In this document: positions 1-8,347 of the stretch, piece after piece
How positions within the stretch are numbered: position 1 is the first letter of the stretch
Layout of the letters: each line of letters opens with the position of its first letter
Source: CBDCXF01 sp965223755
GTDB taxonomy: Bacteria; Acidobacteriota; Thermoanaerobaculia; Multivoradales; JAHEKO01
NCBI GenBank assembly: GCA_965223755.1
Contig: CBDCXF010000002.1
Location: forward strand, 434,001 to 498,000
Direction: 5' to 3'
DNA: 64,000 nucleotides
The notes under the pieces: model-generated
Told to the model about the DNA's origin: nothing
Databases searched by the model: none
What the model saw: the letters and a program-made list of their open reading frames with translations, nothing else
Program-made: the position numbers and the translations under genes

Positions 1-112
1 GCGGGCCGACGTCGAGATCTCGTGCTTGGTCGGCATGCACGCCCGCAGAGAACACGAAAAACGCCGTTGCGACGACGGCAAGAATGGCTAGTGGTAATCG
101 AGTCCAGGGCAT
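1..112 (-). CDS. Secreted protein, N-terminal fragment
   Basis: This gene runs off the left edge; only its first 37 codons are visible. They begin MPWTRLPLAILAVV and form a clear Sec signal peptide: a short basic start, about 16 hydrophobic residues, then a likely cleavage site after GVHA. An in-frame stop lies four codons upstream of the ATG, so the start is firm although no strong ribosome binding site is seen. The mature part visible (DQARDLDVGP) is too short to identify. The 205 bases between it and the thioesterase gene hold nothing I can recognise. Confidence 0.6.
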   Translation of the reverse strand, partial: MPWTRLPLAILAVVATAFFVFSAGVHADQARDLDVGP

Positions 113-317
113 CGTGCGTACCCGTCAAAGCAATACGGGTGCCATTGGCGTTGAAGTTTCCTCCAGGCGGCGCGTACCCTTCGGTAATCTCCTGCGGGAG
201 CTGGAGTTACGACGTCGTTGGAGCGACGAAGATAGAAGCGTTCGGGTCCGTTTTGGGAGATGGAGATGAAGAAGATCCAGGACGCTCCGTGCACGAACAG
301 CGCGGCTCGAACGCAGG

Positions 318-770
318 TCAGCCATCTGCACCGGCCTCGAACGCTTGGATGGCCGCGCGCAGACCTTCTGGGATCGGCAAGGCGCGGCCTTCGGTGTAGT
401 TGGCCCAGGCAATGACTCCCTCTCCCTCGGCGGCAAGTTGGCGGTCCGGCAACTCGATCACTTGGTAGGCCATGGTAAAGCTCTTGCCGCCGAGCCGGAT
501 CACGCCTGCTCGGATCTCGAGTTGACCCGGGTAGTGCAGTTGCCGCCGAAAGTTGCAATTGGTGGCAACCAGTGCCGGCCCGATTCCCTCTTCTTGGAAA
601 CGCTGCAGGCCGACTGCGCGGAAGTAGCCCATGCGTGCCGACTCCATGAAGGTGAAGAACTTGGCGTTATTGACGTGGCCAATGTGGTCGTGATCTCCCC
701 ACCGCAGGGTGATCGGCTCGGCGTGCGGAAAACGAGTCTGCGCCTTACTGTCGTTCGACGAGCTAGTCAT
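318..770 (-). CDS. Hotdog-fold acyl-CoA thioesterase (4HBT/YbgC type)
   Basis: A 150-residue single-domain protein of the 4-hydroxybenzoyl-CoA thioesterase family, expected to hydrolyse acyl-CoA thioesters in the cytoplasm. Residues 24-35 read WGDHDHIGHVNN, the hallmark of this group: an aspartate in the active-site loop (Asp26 or Asp28) followed by GHVNN at the start of the long central helix. Length is normal for the family. The acyl substrate cannot be read from sequence. It is monocistronic as far as can be seen, oriented the same way as the secreted protein fragment to its left. The ribosome binding site is weak, so the exact start is slightly uncertain. Confidence 0.85.
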   Translation of the reverse strand: MTSSSNDSKAQTRFPHAEPITLRWGDHDHIGHVNNAKFFTFMESARMGYFRAVGLQRFQEEGIGPALVATNCNFRRQLHYPGQLEIRAGVIRLGGKSFTMAYQVIELPDRQLAAEGEGVIAWANYTEGRALPIPEGLRAAIQAFEAGADG

Positions 771-929
771 CGGCGGAGTCTATGACGGTGGCACCCCGAA
801 GACTTTAGCCTATGCACCCTATGCTAGGGTTTTCGTATCGTTACTGTTCGGTTCGTTGAACTGATTGCCTGAGATCGCGGCAGGAGGACGCTTCCAAGGA
901 CGCTCGATGGGATCGATCGCAAAGTCTAT

Positions 930-989
930 GACCTTTAAGTCGATGGCCTTTAAGTCGATGGCCTTTAAGTCGGCGGCCTTGAAGCATGT
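930..989. repeat. 15-bp tandem repeat, about four units
   Basis: Consensus unit GGCCTTTAAGTCGAT. Copies start at 930, 945, 960 and 975; the first three are near identical and the fourth is diverged. A weaker related unit may precede them at 915. The array lies in the short region before the patatin-like gene, between divergent genes, and ends about 20 bases before that gene's ATG. The unit length keeps any reading frame open, which creates a spurious repetitive open frame on the minus strand. Confidence 0.8.
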
Positions 990-1007
990 AGCCTTGTTGA
1001 GAGCCCG

Positions 1008-3884
1008 ATGGCTTGGTTGAGTCGTTTGCAAGCCTTCTTCGCCAGGCAAGCGTCTTCCAGACGCTCTTGGTGGCTGTTCGCCATCGCCATTATGCTGTTC
1101 TTGGCCCTACTGTTTCATGGCGCCTGGGTCGAACTGCAGGCGCGCCACGGGTACCGCGAGGCACTTCTCGCAGGGCAGCCGAATGCGCGGGGAATCGCCC
1201 ACGATGGTCAAGGACCATCTACCGGCCTGCTCGACGGTCGTTTCGGCGGCTACACCGAGATCGATGTCGATGAATGGTTGAACTACTTGGGTGAAGCCCG
1301 CAACTTCTACGCTCGACGGCAGATTCTTCTCGATATCCCCTTTGCAGTTCTCTACACCTCACTTCTGTTGGGGTGTTTGGCCGCAGCCGGCGCCAGCCGC
1401 TTTCAACGACGACCGTGGCTGACGTTGATCCTGCTCGTTCCCCTCATCGCCGGGGTTGCGGACCTGATTGAGAACATCGCAACAGCGGTGCTTGCTCGGG
1501 CCGGCCATGTCTCACATTGGTGGACGGGGCTGGCCTCAGGAGCGACCCAAACTAAGTGGTGGTCCCTGATCGCGACAGTTCTTCTTATCGGCACGTTCGC
1601 TTCAAGGGTCGCCAAGACTCTCCTGCACCGACTGATCTTGGTGCGGGTGCCGGCGCTGATCGCAGGACTGCTCATCGCCACGCCCTTGCTGGCCATCTCG
1701 GGACCCTCCGCAGTCCACGGGCTGATCTCAGATCTTGGCGCAAAAGGACTGTTCTTGAGCGGGTTGCTGACCGCGTTGACCGCAGCTTTGGTGGTCCATT
1801 CAGGATCCTTGATCTGGAACAACGCCAGCGTGCGCTTCCATGCCCGCGACATGGGATCGCTCCCCGACGGGAAGCGAAGATTTGTCTTTCAAGGCATCTT
1901 CGTTGTCGGTCTCTCTCTCCCTCTGCTGATCGCCATCTCGCTCGAACAAGAGCCGCAACCCGGAACCGCGTGGGCTTGGATCGGGTTTGCCGTAGCGTGC
2001 GCTCTACTGGTAGTGGTCCTCCTTCTTCACCGCTGGATGAGCCCGCGAGTGGCGCGATGGTTGTCCCGCAGTGGCGTCGGCCAGGCGGTTCGGTCGCGAG
2101 TCGCCCACCGCAGCCTTGGCCCTGGCTACGGAACCGCAGGATTCAGGAACCAGGGCTCCAAGAATCAGGGCTCCGGCCACCTCTACTCGACCTTCTTTTT
2201 CCTCGCCGTACTCATCGTTTACAGCATCATTGGCGTCCGCGCCACCCCAGAGGACGGCATCGATCTGCCGGCGCTGGTTTTCTTTCTGTTGCTCACCCTG
2301 CTCCTGGGATCGCTATTCGCCGGAATGACCTTCTTCCTCGATCGCTACCGCATTCCATTGTCCGTGGCTCTTATTGCTTGGATAGCCTTGATGGGATCGA
2401 TGTTTTCGCGCCCCCATACAGTGCTGCTCGCTGCCAAGACAGACAACCCGCGTCTCACCGGTTCTCAAACCCAGGACTGGCGATTGCGCGGAGCCGACCC
2501 CAAAGTGGCTGCCGAGGGACGCCGCGGGGAGTCAGGCAACGCTTTGACCGTAGTGGCCGCTGCGGGCGGCGGAATTCAGGCCTCGGCGTGGACGACCAGA
2601 GTCTTGAGCGGCCTTCAACAAGAACTCGGAGAAAATTTCACTCGGTCGATTCATTTGATCAGCGCGGTTTCTGGGGGCTCCACTGGCTCCTATCTATTCG
2701 CGGAGAGCATCGACGACACTGGGGTTCCTGCGAACGAACTCCTGGGCGAGCTCTTCGAAGCATCGATGAAATCCAGCCTGGCTGAGACCGGTTGGGGGCT
2801 CGCATTCGCCGACGTGATTCGCACCTTCACGCCTTTCCTGGTCGCGCCCGACGAACGCCATCGCGATCGTGGCTGGGCCATGGAGCAAGCGTGGCGTCAA
2901 GAGGCCGCGCGGCTCAAATGCAAAGCCCAGAACGCCGGCGAATGTCGGCCCGCGCAGCTCGCCGATACCCAGGCCTCTTCGCTACAACAGTGGGCCGACG
3001 ACGCGGCGAGCGGTCGCCTGCCTGGGATGATCTTGGCTTCGACCGTGGTCGACGACGGCCAGCAGGCGTTCTTTTCGAATCTCGACCTCTCCGGGTTTGA
3101 CGATAACCTCGATCGGCGGCTCGCAGATCGACGCAAGTTCGTGTCCGACCCTTCGTTGGCGCGCCACTTTCCCTTCAAAGCCTCCACCTCCGCCGGGATC
3201 GGCGGCGTTCCCAACTTACCCGCTTCCACCGCCGCTCGCCTCTCGGCGACGTTTCCGTGGATCAGCCCTGCCGCGCGCGTCGACCTAAGCGGTGACGACG
3301 AGCTCGTAGGGCCGAGCTATCACTTTGTCGACGGCGGCTACTTTGACAACTTCGGCGTCACAGCCGCGGTGGAATGGCTACGCCTGCTCGCAAGCAAGTC
3401 CGCTCTGGCCCCCTACGACAAGATCTTGTTCATCGAAATCAACGCCTTTCCACAACGACCCGCACCGCCGCCGAGCGACGACGGCACCGGACTGGGGTAC
3501 AACCTCCTCGGTCCGCTCAAGACCATCCTCGCCGTGCGTAATTCGAGTCAACTGAGCCGTGGACTGCTGGAATTGGACCTGCTCAAACGAGAGCTACAGG
3601 CCGGTGAGTTGACCCAAGAGCTGGGAGCCACCGTTCCAGAACTTCACTTCTTCGAGTTCCGTCCGCCCGACCGTTATCTCGAAAACCCTCCGCTGTCGTG
3701 GAAGCTGTCGGACAGCGACAAAGGGCGGCTGCGGCAGTCCTGGTCGGCCCAAAAGGTGCAAGATCGAGTCTGTGAACTCGGAGTAGTGTGGGGAAATATA
3801 CCTGCCGGATGCACCGATCCGGCTGCGCTGGCGGCGGATTCGCCTACAACTGATACAGCATCCAGTACACCACCACCCCGGTAA
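1008..3884 (+). CDS. Membrane-anchored patatin-like phospholipase
   Basis: A 958-residue protein with an N-terminal membrane half and a C-terminal patatin-like lipase half. Hydrophobic segments occur near residues 20-40, 105-135, 140-165, 180-245, 300-345 and 395-475. The lipase part begins around residue 510 with the oxyanion-type stretch AAGGGIQASAW. The nucleophile elbow is GGSTG with Ser558, and the catalytic aspartate lies in DGGYFDNFG (Asp775), giving the Ser-Asp dyad of patatins. It would hydrolyse acyl esters of membrane lipids; substrate and side of the membrane are unknown. Its 3' end overlaps the convergent DUF420 gene by 41 bases. The tail, after about residue 935, is low-complexity Thr/Ser/Pro. 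Confidence 0.85.
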   Translation: MAWLSRLQAFFARQASSRRSWWLFAIAIMLFLALLFHGAWVELQARHGYREALLAGQPNARGIAHDGQGPSTGLLDGRFGGYTEIDVDEWLNYLGEARNFYARRQILLDIPFAVLYTSLLLGCLAAAGASRFQRRPWLTLILLVPLIAGVADLIENIATAVLARAGHVSHWWTGLASGATQTKWWSLIATVLLIGTFASRVAKTLLHRLILVRVPALIAGLLIATPLLAISGPSAVHGLISDLGAKGLFLSGLLTALTAALVVHSGSLIWNNASVRFHARDMGSLPDGKRRFVFQGIFVVGLSLPLLIAISLEQEPQPGTAWAWIGFAVACALLVVVLLLHRWMSPRVARWLSRSGVGQAVRSRVAHRSLGPGYGTAGFRNQGSKNQGSGHLYSTFFFLAVLIVYSIIGVRATPEDGIDLPALVFFLLLTLLLGSLFAGMTFFLDRYRIPLSVALIAWIALMGSMFSRPHTVLLAAKTDNPRLTGSQTQDWRLRGADPKVAAEGRRGESGNALTVVAAAGGGIQASAWTTRVLSGLQQELGENFTRSIHLISAVSGGSTGSYLFAESIDDTGVPANELLGELFEASMKSSLAETGWGLAFADVIRTFTPFLVAPDERHRDRGWAMEQAWRQEAARLKCKAQNAGECRPAQLADTQASSLQQWADDAASGRLPGMILASTVVDDGQQAFFSNLDLSGFDDNLDRRLADRRKFVSDPSLARHFPFKASTSAGIGGVPNLPASTAARLSATFPWISPAARVDLSGDDELVGPSYHFVDGGYFDNFGVTAAVEWLRLLASKSALAPYDKILFIEINAFPQRPAPPPSDDGTGLGYNLLGPLKTILAVRNSSQLSRGLLELDLLKRELQAGELTQELGATVPELHFFEFRPPDRYLENPPLSWKLSDSDKGRLRQSWSAQKVQDRVCELGVVWGNIPAGCTDPAALAADSPTTDTASSTPPPR

Positions 3885-4257
3885 CCGAAACATAAACCCA
3901 GATTGGCAGCGCCCAGCGAGCGATACGACGGTGACGTTGAAAGTCCTCGCGGAAAGCCATCAGGAGGACGACGGCGGCAAAGAAAGGAACCAATGCCGCA
4001 AGTGCGCTGTGGGTGGCAAGGATGGTGAGGTACAGGGTGCGAATCCAACCCGTGCCCTGAAACTTCACCGAACCCACGTTGTAGTGGTAGACCAGGTATG
4101 AGATCAGAAAGAGAACCGAACAGGCGGTCGCGGATAACATCGCCGCCCGATGCTTGGCGATCTCACGGCGGCGAATGAACCGCCATCCGGCAATCAAACA
4201 GATCAGCGAAAGCGTATTGAGGCCGGCGTTCACTGCCGGCAGGTCGGTGACCCCCAA
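3844..4257 (-). CDS. DUF420 (YozB/CtaM-like) membrane protein
   Basis: A 137-residue integral membrane protein with four hydrophobic segments and histidines at several membrane boundaries (KHRAAM, YLVYHYNVG, THSALA). It matches the DUF420 family, whose Staphylococcus member CtaM is needed for maturation of a haem A oxidase. Here it is the last gene of an oxidase island, nine bases after the subunit II gene, which fits an assembly role. The biochemical function of the family is not settled. Its 3' end overlaps the patatin-like gene on the other strand by 41 bases. Confidence 0.8.
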   Translation of the reverse strand: MGVTDLPAVNAGLNTLSLICLIAGWRFIRRREIAKHRAAMLSATACSVLFLISYLVYHYNVGSVKFQGTGWIRTLYLTILATHSALAALVPFFAAVVLLMAFREDFQRHRRIARWALPIWVYVSVTGVVVYWMLYQL

Positions 4258-4266
4258 AATGGATCC

Positions 4267-5079
4267 CTAAGCCGCTAGCTGTTCTTCGACAGTGGCCTCG
4301 GCGGGCTCTTCCTCAGCCGGAGCGGGCACCGGCTCGGGAGCCTTTTCCGCCAGCCAGGCGTCAAACGCCTCCTGACTCTCGACTGTCAAGAAGCCGCGCA
4401 TGCGGTAGTGCCCTAGACCGCACAACTGGGCGCAGGCAATCTCCCAGCGTTCGTCGTCGTTGGTCAGCACCGGTTTGAAATCGATCGGAATCTCCTGCCC
4501 TGGAATCGCATCCTGCTTCACCCGCATGGTCGGCAGGGCAAAGCTGTGAATGACATCTTTCGAGGACAGCAGAATCGATACCGTCTTGTCGACCGGGAGA
4601 TGCAGTTGATTGATGCTGACGATGTCGTCAACGGCGAAGGGATCTTCGCGGTCGAGGCCGACCGGATTGCTGGCGTTCACCAAGTTGATATCGGTGCGGC
4701 CGAAGACGCCGTCGGCGCCCGGATAGTGCACATTCCACGCAAACTGCTCGCCGATCACGCGCACTTGTAAGGCTTCCTCACCCGGATCGGGAACCTTGAC
4801 CCAATCCGCCCAAGCCGGTATCGAAAAGAACACCAAAATCACCGCTTCGATCACGGCAACAGAAACCTCCACCCAGGTTGAATAGTGCTTGGTTGTTCCG
4901 TGATAGTCCGCTGTGGGCTGCTTCTTGGCGCGGAAACGCCACAGCACGTAGATAAAGTAGATGCCCCAGCCGACGAAGAGAATGAGCATCAGCCAGTGGA
5001 GGTAGGCGTTGATCTGATCGAGCGCCGGTCCGTGTTCGGACGCGTTGATCGGCATCCAGCGGGCGAGAAACTCCCTCAT
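4267..5079 (-). CDS. coxB: Cytochrome c oxidase subunit II (aa3-type, no haem domain)
   Basis: This 270-residue subunit accepts electrons from cytochrome c through the binuclear CuA centre. Two transmembrane helices lie near residues 26-48 and 70-92. CuA ligands are all present: His178 (VIHSF), Cys216, Cys220, His224 and Met227 in CAQLCGLGHYRM, with Gln218 where Glu is commoner. There is no fused cytochrome c, unlike the second subunit II at 56636. Between residues 121 and 152 there is an extra loop not usual in subunit II. The C-terminus is Pro/Glu/Ala-rich. The start ATG overlaps the stop of the upstream small gene (ATGA). Its place downstream of subunits I, III and IV departs from the common order. 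Confidence 0.95.
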   Translation of the reverse strand: MREFLARWMPINASEHGPALDQINAYLHWLMLILFVGWGIYFIYVLWRFRAKKQPTADYHGTTKHYSTWVEVSVAVIEAVILVFFSIPAWADWVKVPDPGEEALQVRVIGEQFAWNVHYPGADGVFGRTDINLVNASNPVGLDREDPFAVDDIVSINQLHLPVDKTVSILLSSKDVIHSFALPTMRVKQDAIPGQEIPIDFKPVLTNDDERWEIACAQLCGLGHYRMRGFLTVESQEAFDAWLAEKAPEPVPAPAEEEPAEATVEEQLAA

Positions 5080-5330
5080 TGCAAACTCCTTCGCGGATTC
5101 TCATCGATGGTCGCTCCCTCGGTGGAGCGACGAGCGCGCCGTCGAAATCGCACAAACATGGTTACGAAGCCCACTTGGACGGCGCCAACGATTGCCAGCA
5201 GCGCCCAGATGGCTCGATTCAGCCCTTGAGTCTGCGCCGAGTCGGGGTCGCCGTAGCACACCGCACAACCCCAGGCCTCAGTCGGTACCAAGACAGCAAG
5301 GACAACCAAAACGAAGACGGCCTTCTTCAA
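5076..5330 (-). CDS. Small CAVC-motif membrane protein of the oxidase island
   Basis: An 84-residue protein if translation starts at the TTG, which I prefer: AAGGAG lies 8 bases upstream (5339-5344) and the TTG overlaps the TGA of the preceding gene. An ATG 27 bases further upstream would add nine residues but lies inside that gene. A signal-like hydrophobic stretch ends at GCAVCYGDPDS, giving a CxxC motif just outside the membrane, followed by a second hydrophobic helix and a basic tail (FRRRARRS). I do not recognise a named family. Position between subunits IV and II suggests an oxidase accessory or copper or redox assembly role, which is an inference. Confidence 0.75.
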   Translation of the reverse strand: MKKAVFVLVVLAVLVPTEAWGCAVCYGDPDSAQTQGLNRAIWALLAIVGAVQVGFVTMFVRFRRRARRSTEGATIDENPRRSLQ

Positions 5331-5530
5331 CTGTCGAACTCCTTCACCTTGGCCCAAAACCGGGGTGCGTAGACAGCCAAGCCCGCGCCCACCACAAGGA
5401 AGACAAGCGCCAAGACCAGGCCGGAGACTTCACCGGAGTTACGGTATTCGCCGATTCCCCACGCGCCGACAAACAACGCTAGCGCCATGCAGAAGGCGAT
5501 AAAGATGAGGTGTACGATCTTGATCGACAA
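5327..5530 (-). CDS. Small two-helix membrane protein
   Basis: A 67-residue protein made almost entirely of two hydrophobic helices (residues 5-25 and 35-55) with a short charged tail (WAKVKEFDS). It sits nine bases after the subunit IV gene and overlaps the start of the next gene, so it is clearly co-translated with the oxidase. Only the position supports a role. It may be a structural subunit or an assembly factor. No cofactor-binding residue is evident. Confidence 0.7.
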   Translation of the reverse strand: MSIKIVHLIFIAFCMALALFVGAWGIGEYRNSGEVSGLVLALVFLVVGAGLAVYAPRFWAKVKEFDS

Positions 5531-5539
5531 CGGTATTTC

Positions 5540-5842
5540 CTAGTTGATTGCGGTCGTATTCGAAGCGGTGCCGATCGGCAAAACCATCAGCGCCAGGAAA
5601 AAGACGGCGGTGAGCAGCAGCACCCAGTAAATGGCCCTCTTTTCATGCGACAAATGCATAAAAAACAGCGCCACTAGCGATCCTTTTACAGCGGCAATGG
5701 CGAGTGCGATGGCGACCGCGGGACCTATCGCCACATCGAGGTAACTGGCTAACACCGTCACAATCGTCAGCACCGCTAGCGCGGCGAAGACCATCAGGTA
5801 GACGCGGACTTGCTTTTGAACCGATTGGGCGTCCGAACTCAT
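5540..5842 (-). CDS. coxD: Cytochrome c oxidase subunit IV (prokaryotic)
   Basis: A 100-residue protein with three transmembrane helices, matching the prokaryotic oxidase subunit IV family. The second helix ends with the typical KGSLVALFFMHLSHEKR, seen in many CyoD/CtaF-like proteins. It would pack against subunit III and has a structural role. It lies 18 bases after the subunit III gene. A paralogue serves the caa3 oxidase at 53985. Confidence 0.88.
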   Translation of the reverse strand: MSSDAQSVQKQVRVYLMVFAALAVLTIVTVLASYLDVAIGPAVAIALAIAAVKGSLVALFFMHLSHEKRAIYWVLLLTAVFFLALMVLPIGTASNTTAIN

Positions 5843-5860
5843 AACCCTTTCCTTCCTTGC

Positions 5861-6451
5861 CTACAGCAGATAAAGAGTCGGAAATAAGAAGATCCAGACG
5901 AGATCGACAAAGTGCCAATACAACCCCGCGACCTCAACCCGGTTGGTGAATCGCTCCGGGTCGCTCTTCCACATCTTTGCACCGGGCCCCCACAGATAAC
6001 CGTTGACGATCAGGCCGCCGACTACGTGCAGGGCGTGCAGCCCCGTCATCGTGAAGTAAATGGCCATGAAGTTGTCGGTCGAGGGATAGAGATGATGGCT
6101 GAACTTGCTGCTGTACTCGATGGCTTTGATGACCATGAAGCCGAGAGCGCAGAGAATGGTGAGCCCCATCCACAGTCGGAACCGTCCGAAGTTGTTCATC
6201 TTCAGCGCCGCCCACGAAAGCACCATGGTCACACTCGACGCGATCAGAACCATGGTGTTGAGCGTCGCCAGAGGTACGTTGAGGATCTCCTGGGCATTGG
6301 GCCAACTCTCGGCGCCGGTTCGGAGCAAGATCAGGGACGAAAACAGCGCTCCAAAGAGCATGACTTCCGAAGCCAGGAACAGCCAGACGCCGAACTTGGC
6401 GTTGTAGAGGCCGGTGTCCGGCCGCTCTTCAACGGTGTACGGAATCTGCAT
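5861..6451 (-). CDS. coxC: Cytochrome c oxidase subunit III
   Basis: A 196-residue subunit III with five clear hydrophobic helices. Typical motifs are FLASEVMLFGALF near residue 30, TMTGLHALHVVGG, and the C-terminal YWHFVDLVWIFLFPTLYLL. The start ATG (MQIPYTVEERP) overlaps the last base of the subunit I stop and has GGAGGG upstream. An upstream in-frame extension reaches into subunit I and is not used. The protein lacks the first two helices of mitochondrial subunit III, as is common in bacteria. Confidence 0.93.
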   Translation of the reverse strand: MQIPYTVEERPDTGLYNAKFGVWLFLASEVMLFGALFSSLILLRTGAESWPNAQEILNVPLATLNTMVLIASSVTMVLSWAALKMNNFGRFRLWMGLTILCALGFMVIKAIEYSSKFSHHLYPSTDNFMAIYFTMTGLHALHVVGGLIVNGYLWGPGAKMWKSDPERFTNRVEVAGLYWHFVDLVWIFLFPTLYLL

Positions 6452-8208
6452 CACGCGCCCTCCTGCCCTTCTGCAAATTGTGGAGTGAAATCGCTCGCTG
6501 CTCCCGGCACGCTGTACTCGTAGGGACCACGATAGGCCACGATCGGCCCCTCGAAGTTGCCATGGCCGACTGGCGGCGACGGAGCCGCCCATTCGATCGT
6601 CGTCGCGTGCCATGGGTTGGCGTCAACCTTCTTGCCGGTCTTCAAACTCATGAAGAAGTTGATGATGAAGGGAATCTGCGCCGCAAGCAGTAAGAAGGCT
6701 CCCCATGAAGTCATGGTGTTGAGCTTCAAGAACTCCTGCGCGTGAGCGTATTGCTGGCCGCCGTCGTAAAGGCGACGGGAGACTCCACCCAAACCCTGGA
6801 TGAACATCGGCATGAAGACAACGTTAATGGCGATGAACGAGGGCCAGAAATGCAGCTTGCCGAGGAAGTCGCTCATCTTGCGCCCGGTGATCTTCGGATA
6901 CCAGTAGTAGATACCGGCAAAGATGGCGAAGATCGTGCCCGGAGCCACCACGTAGTGGAAGTGACCGATCACATAGTAAGTGTCGTGCAGGTGGATGTCG
7001 GTACTGGCGAGACCGAGCGGCAAACCGGTGAGGCCACCGATTGCGAACATCGGCAAGAACGCCAGCGCGAAGAGCATTGGCACGGTGAAGCGAATCGATG
7101 CGCCCCACAGTGAAATCAAAAGTGCGGTCAAGATAATCACCGACGGGATCGAGATGATCATCGTCGTGGTCTGGAAGAAGGCCGAAATGGTCGTGCCCAT
7201 GCCGGTCAAGAACATGTGGTGCGCCCAGACGATGAAGGACATGAAACCGAGAAAGACCGCCGCGTAGACAAGCGATTTGTAGCCCCAGAGGGGTTTGCGG
7301 GTGTTGTTGGCGATGATCTCGGCGACGATACCCATCGCCGGCAGAATCAGTACGTAGACCTCGGGGTGGGCGAGAAACCAGAACAGATGCTGCCAGAGTA
7401 ACGGACTGCCGCCACCCGCCACTTCAAGGACCTGCCCGGAGACCACCAAGCCCGAGGGCAGGAAGAAGCTGGTCCCCGCGACGCGGTCCATGAGCTGCAT
7501 GATGCCGGCTGCCTCCAGCGGAGGAAACGCCAGGACCAGCAGAAATGAAGTCACGAGCTGCGCCCAGATGAAGTACGGCAGCCGCATCATCGACAAACCC
7601 GGAGCGCGCAACTGGAAGATGGTGACGATGATGTTCATCGAGCCCAGCAGCGAGGACGTGATCAACGCCACCATTCCTATCAGCCACCAGGTCTGTCCGG
7701 TGGTGGCGATGTCCGAAAGCGGTGGATAGGAGGTCCAGCCCGAGTTGGCGGCACCTCCGGGCACGAAGAAGCTGGCAAACATGACCACGCCGCCGACGAA
7801 GTAGCTCCAGTAGCTGGCCATATTCAATTTTGGGAACGCCATATCCGGCGCGCCAATCTGTAACGGGATCACGTAGTTGCCGAAGGCCCCGACCAGCAGC
7901 GGCACCACGGCCAAAAAGACCATGATGGTGCCGTGCATCGCACCCAGTTGGTTGTAGAACTCCGGCAAGATGATGCCGCCAGGGGCATTGGCTTCACCCA
8001 GGAGTCCAGCGATCAAGGGCACCGGCTTGCCCGGATAGGCAAGCTGCCAACGCATAATCAGCATTAAGCAGAAGCCGAAGAGCAAGAACAGCAAGGCGGT
8101 AATGCCGTACTGAATGCCAATGACCTTGTGGTCCTGAGAAAAGATGTACTTGCGCCAGAACGGTTCGCTGACGTGACCGTGCTGGCCTGAAGAGTGATGT
8201 TCGCTCAT
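6451..8208 (-). CDS. coxA: Cytochrome c oxidase subunit I (A1-like, K-channel Lys absent)
   Basis: The 585-residue catalytic subunit of a haem-copper oxidase reduces oxygen to water and pumps protons. Haem a ligand His92 (GAMHG), CuB ligands His281, His330 and His331, the cross-link Tyr285 and haem ligands in HLHDTYYVIGHFHYV (residues 406-420) are all present. D-channel residues Asn111, Asp122, Asn129 and Glu283 (HPEVY) mark it as A1-like. At the K-channel lysine position, in the helix reading SIPSVIILTALLIS, the residue is Ile359. Insertions lie near residues 62-82 and 232-266. The gene starts after a 139-base gap, so a promoter may lie there. Confidence 0.95.
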   Translation of the reverse strand: MSEHHSSGQHGHVSEPFWRKYIFSQDHKVIGIQYGITALLFLLFGFCLMLIMRWQLAYPGKPVPLIAGLLGEANAPGGIILPEFYNQLGAMHGTIMVFLAVVPLLVGAFGNYVIPLQIGAPDMAFPKLNMASYWSYFVGGVVMFASFFVPGGAANSGWTSYPPLSDIATTGQTWWLIGMVALITSSLLGSMNIIVTIFQLRAPGLSMMRLPYFIWAQLVTSFLLVLAFPPLEAAGIMQLMDRVAGTSFFLPSGLVVSGQVLEVAGGGSPLLWQHLFWFLAHPEVYVLILPAMGIVAEIIANNTRKPLWGYKSLVYAAVFLGFMSFIVWAHHMFLTGMGTTISAFFQTTTMIISIPSVIILTALLISLWGASIRFTVPMLFALAFLPMFAIGGLTGLPLGLASTDIHLHDTYYVIGHFHYVVAPGTIFAIFAGIYYWYPKITGRKMSDFLGKLHFWPSFIAINVVFMPMFIQGLGGVSRRLYDGGQQYAHAQEFLKLNTMTSWGAFLLLAAQIPFIINFFMSLKTGKKVDANPWHATTIEWAAPSPPVGHGNFEGPIVAYRGPYEYSVPGAASDFTPQFAEGQEGA

Positions 8209-8347
8209 CCACCTCCTCCGTGAGGGCTACGCTGTCGGTTTGGATCGACCGGCCGACTCGGCTAGTGATCCGCGGTGAAGCCAGGCGGAGTTTACGACAC
8301 CGACCCGAGGACACCAAGGGAGGCGCCCTCGGCGAGGCTCAGGAGGG

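Noticed and set aside
819..1049. 76-codon minus-strand frame with repeated LKAID units
   Set aside because: It is the translation of the 15-base tandem array, overlaps the start of the patatin-like gene and has no family resemblance.
1556..2785. 409-codon plus-strand frame inside the patatin-like gene
   Set aside because: Arg-rich alternate-frame translation within a gene whose own frame has all catalytic motifs.
6452..6613. N-terminal extension of oxidase subunit III to 250 residues
   Set aside because: The added 54 residues overlap subunit I and are not subunit III-like; the internal ATG with GGAGGG gives the family length.
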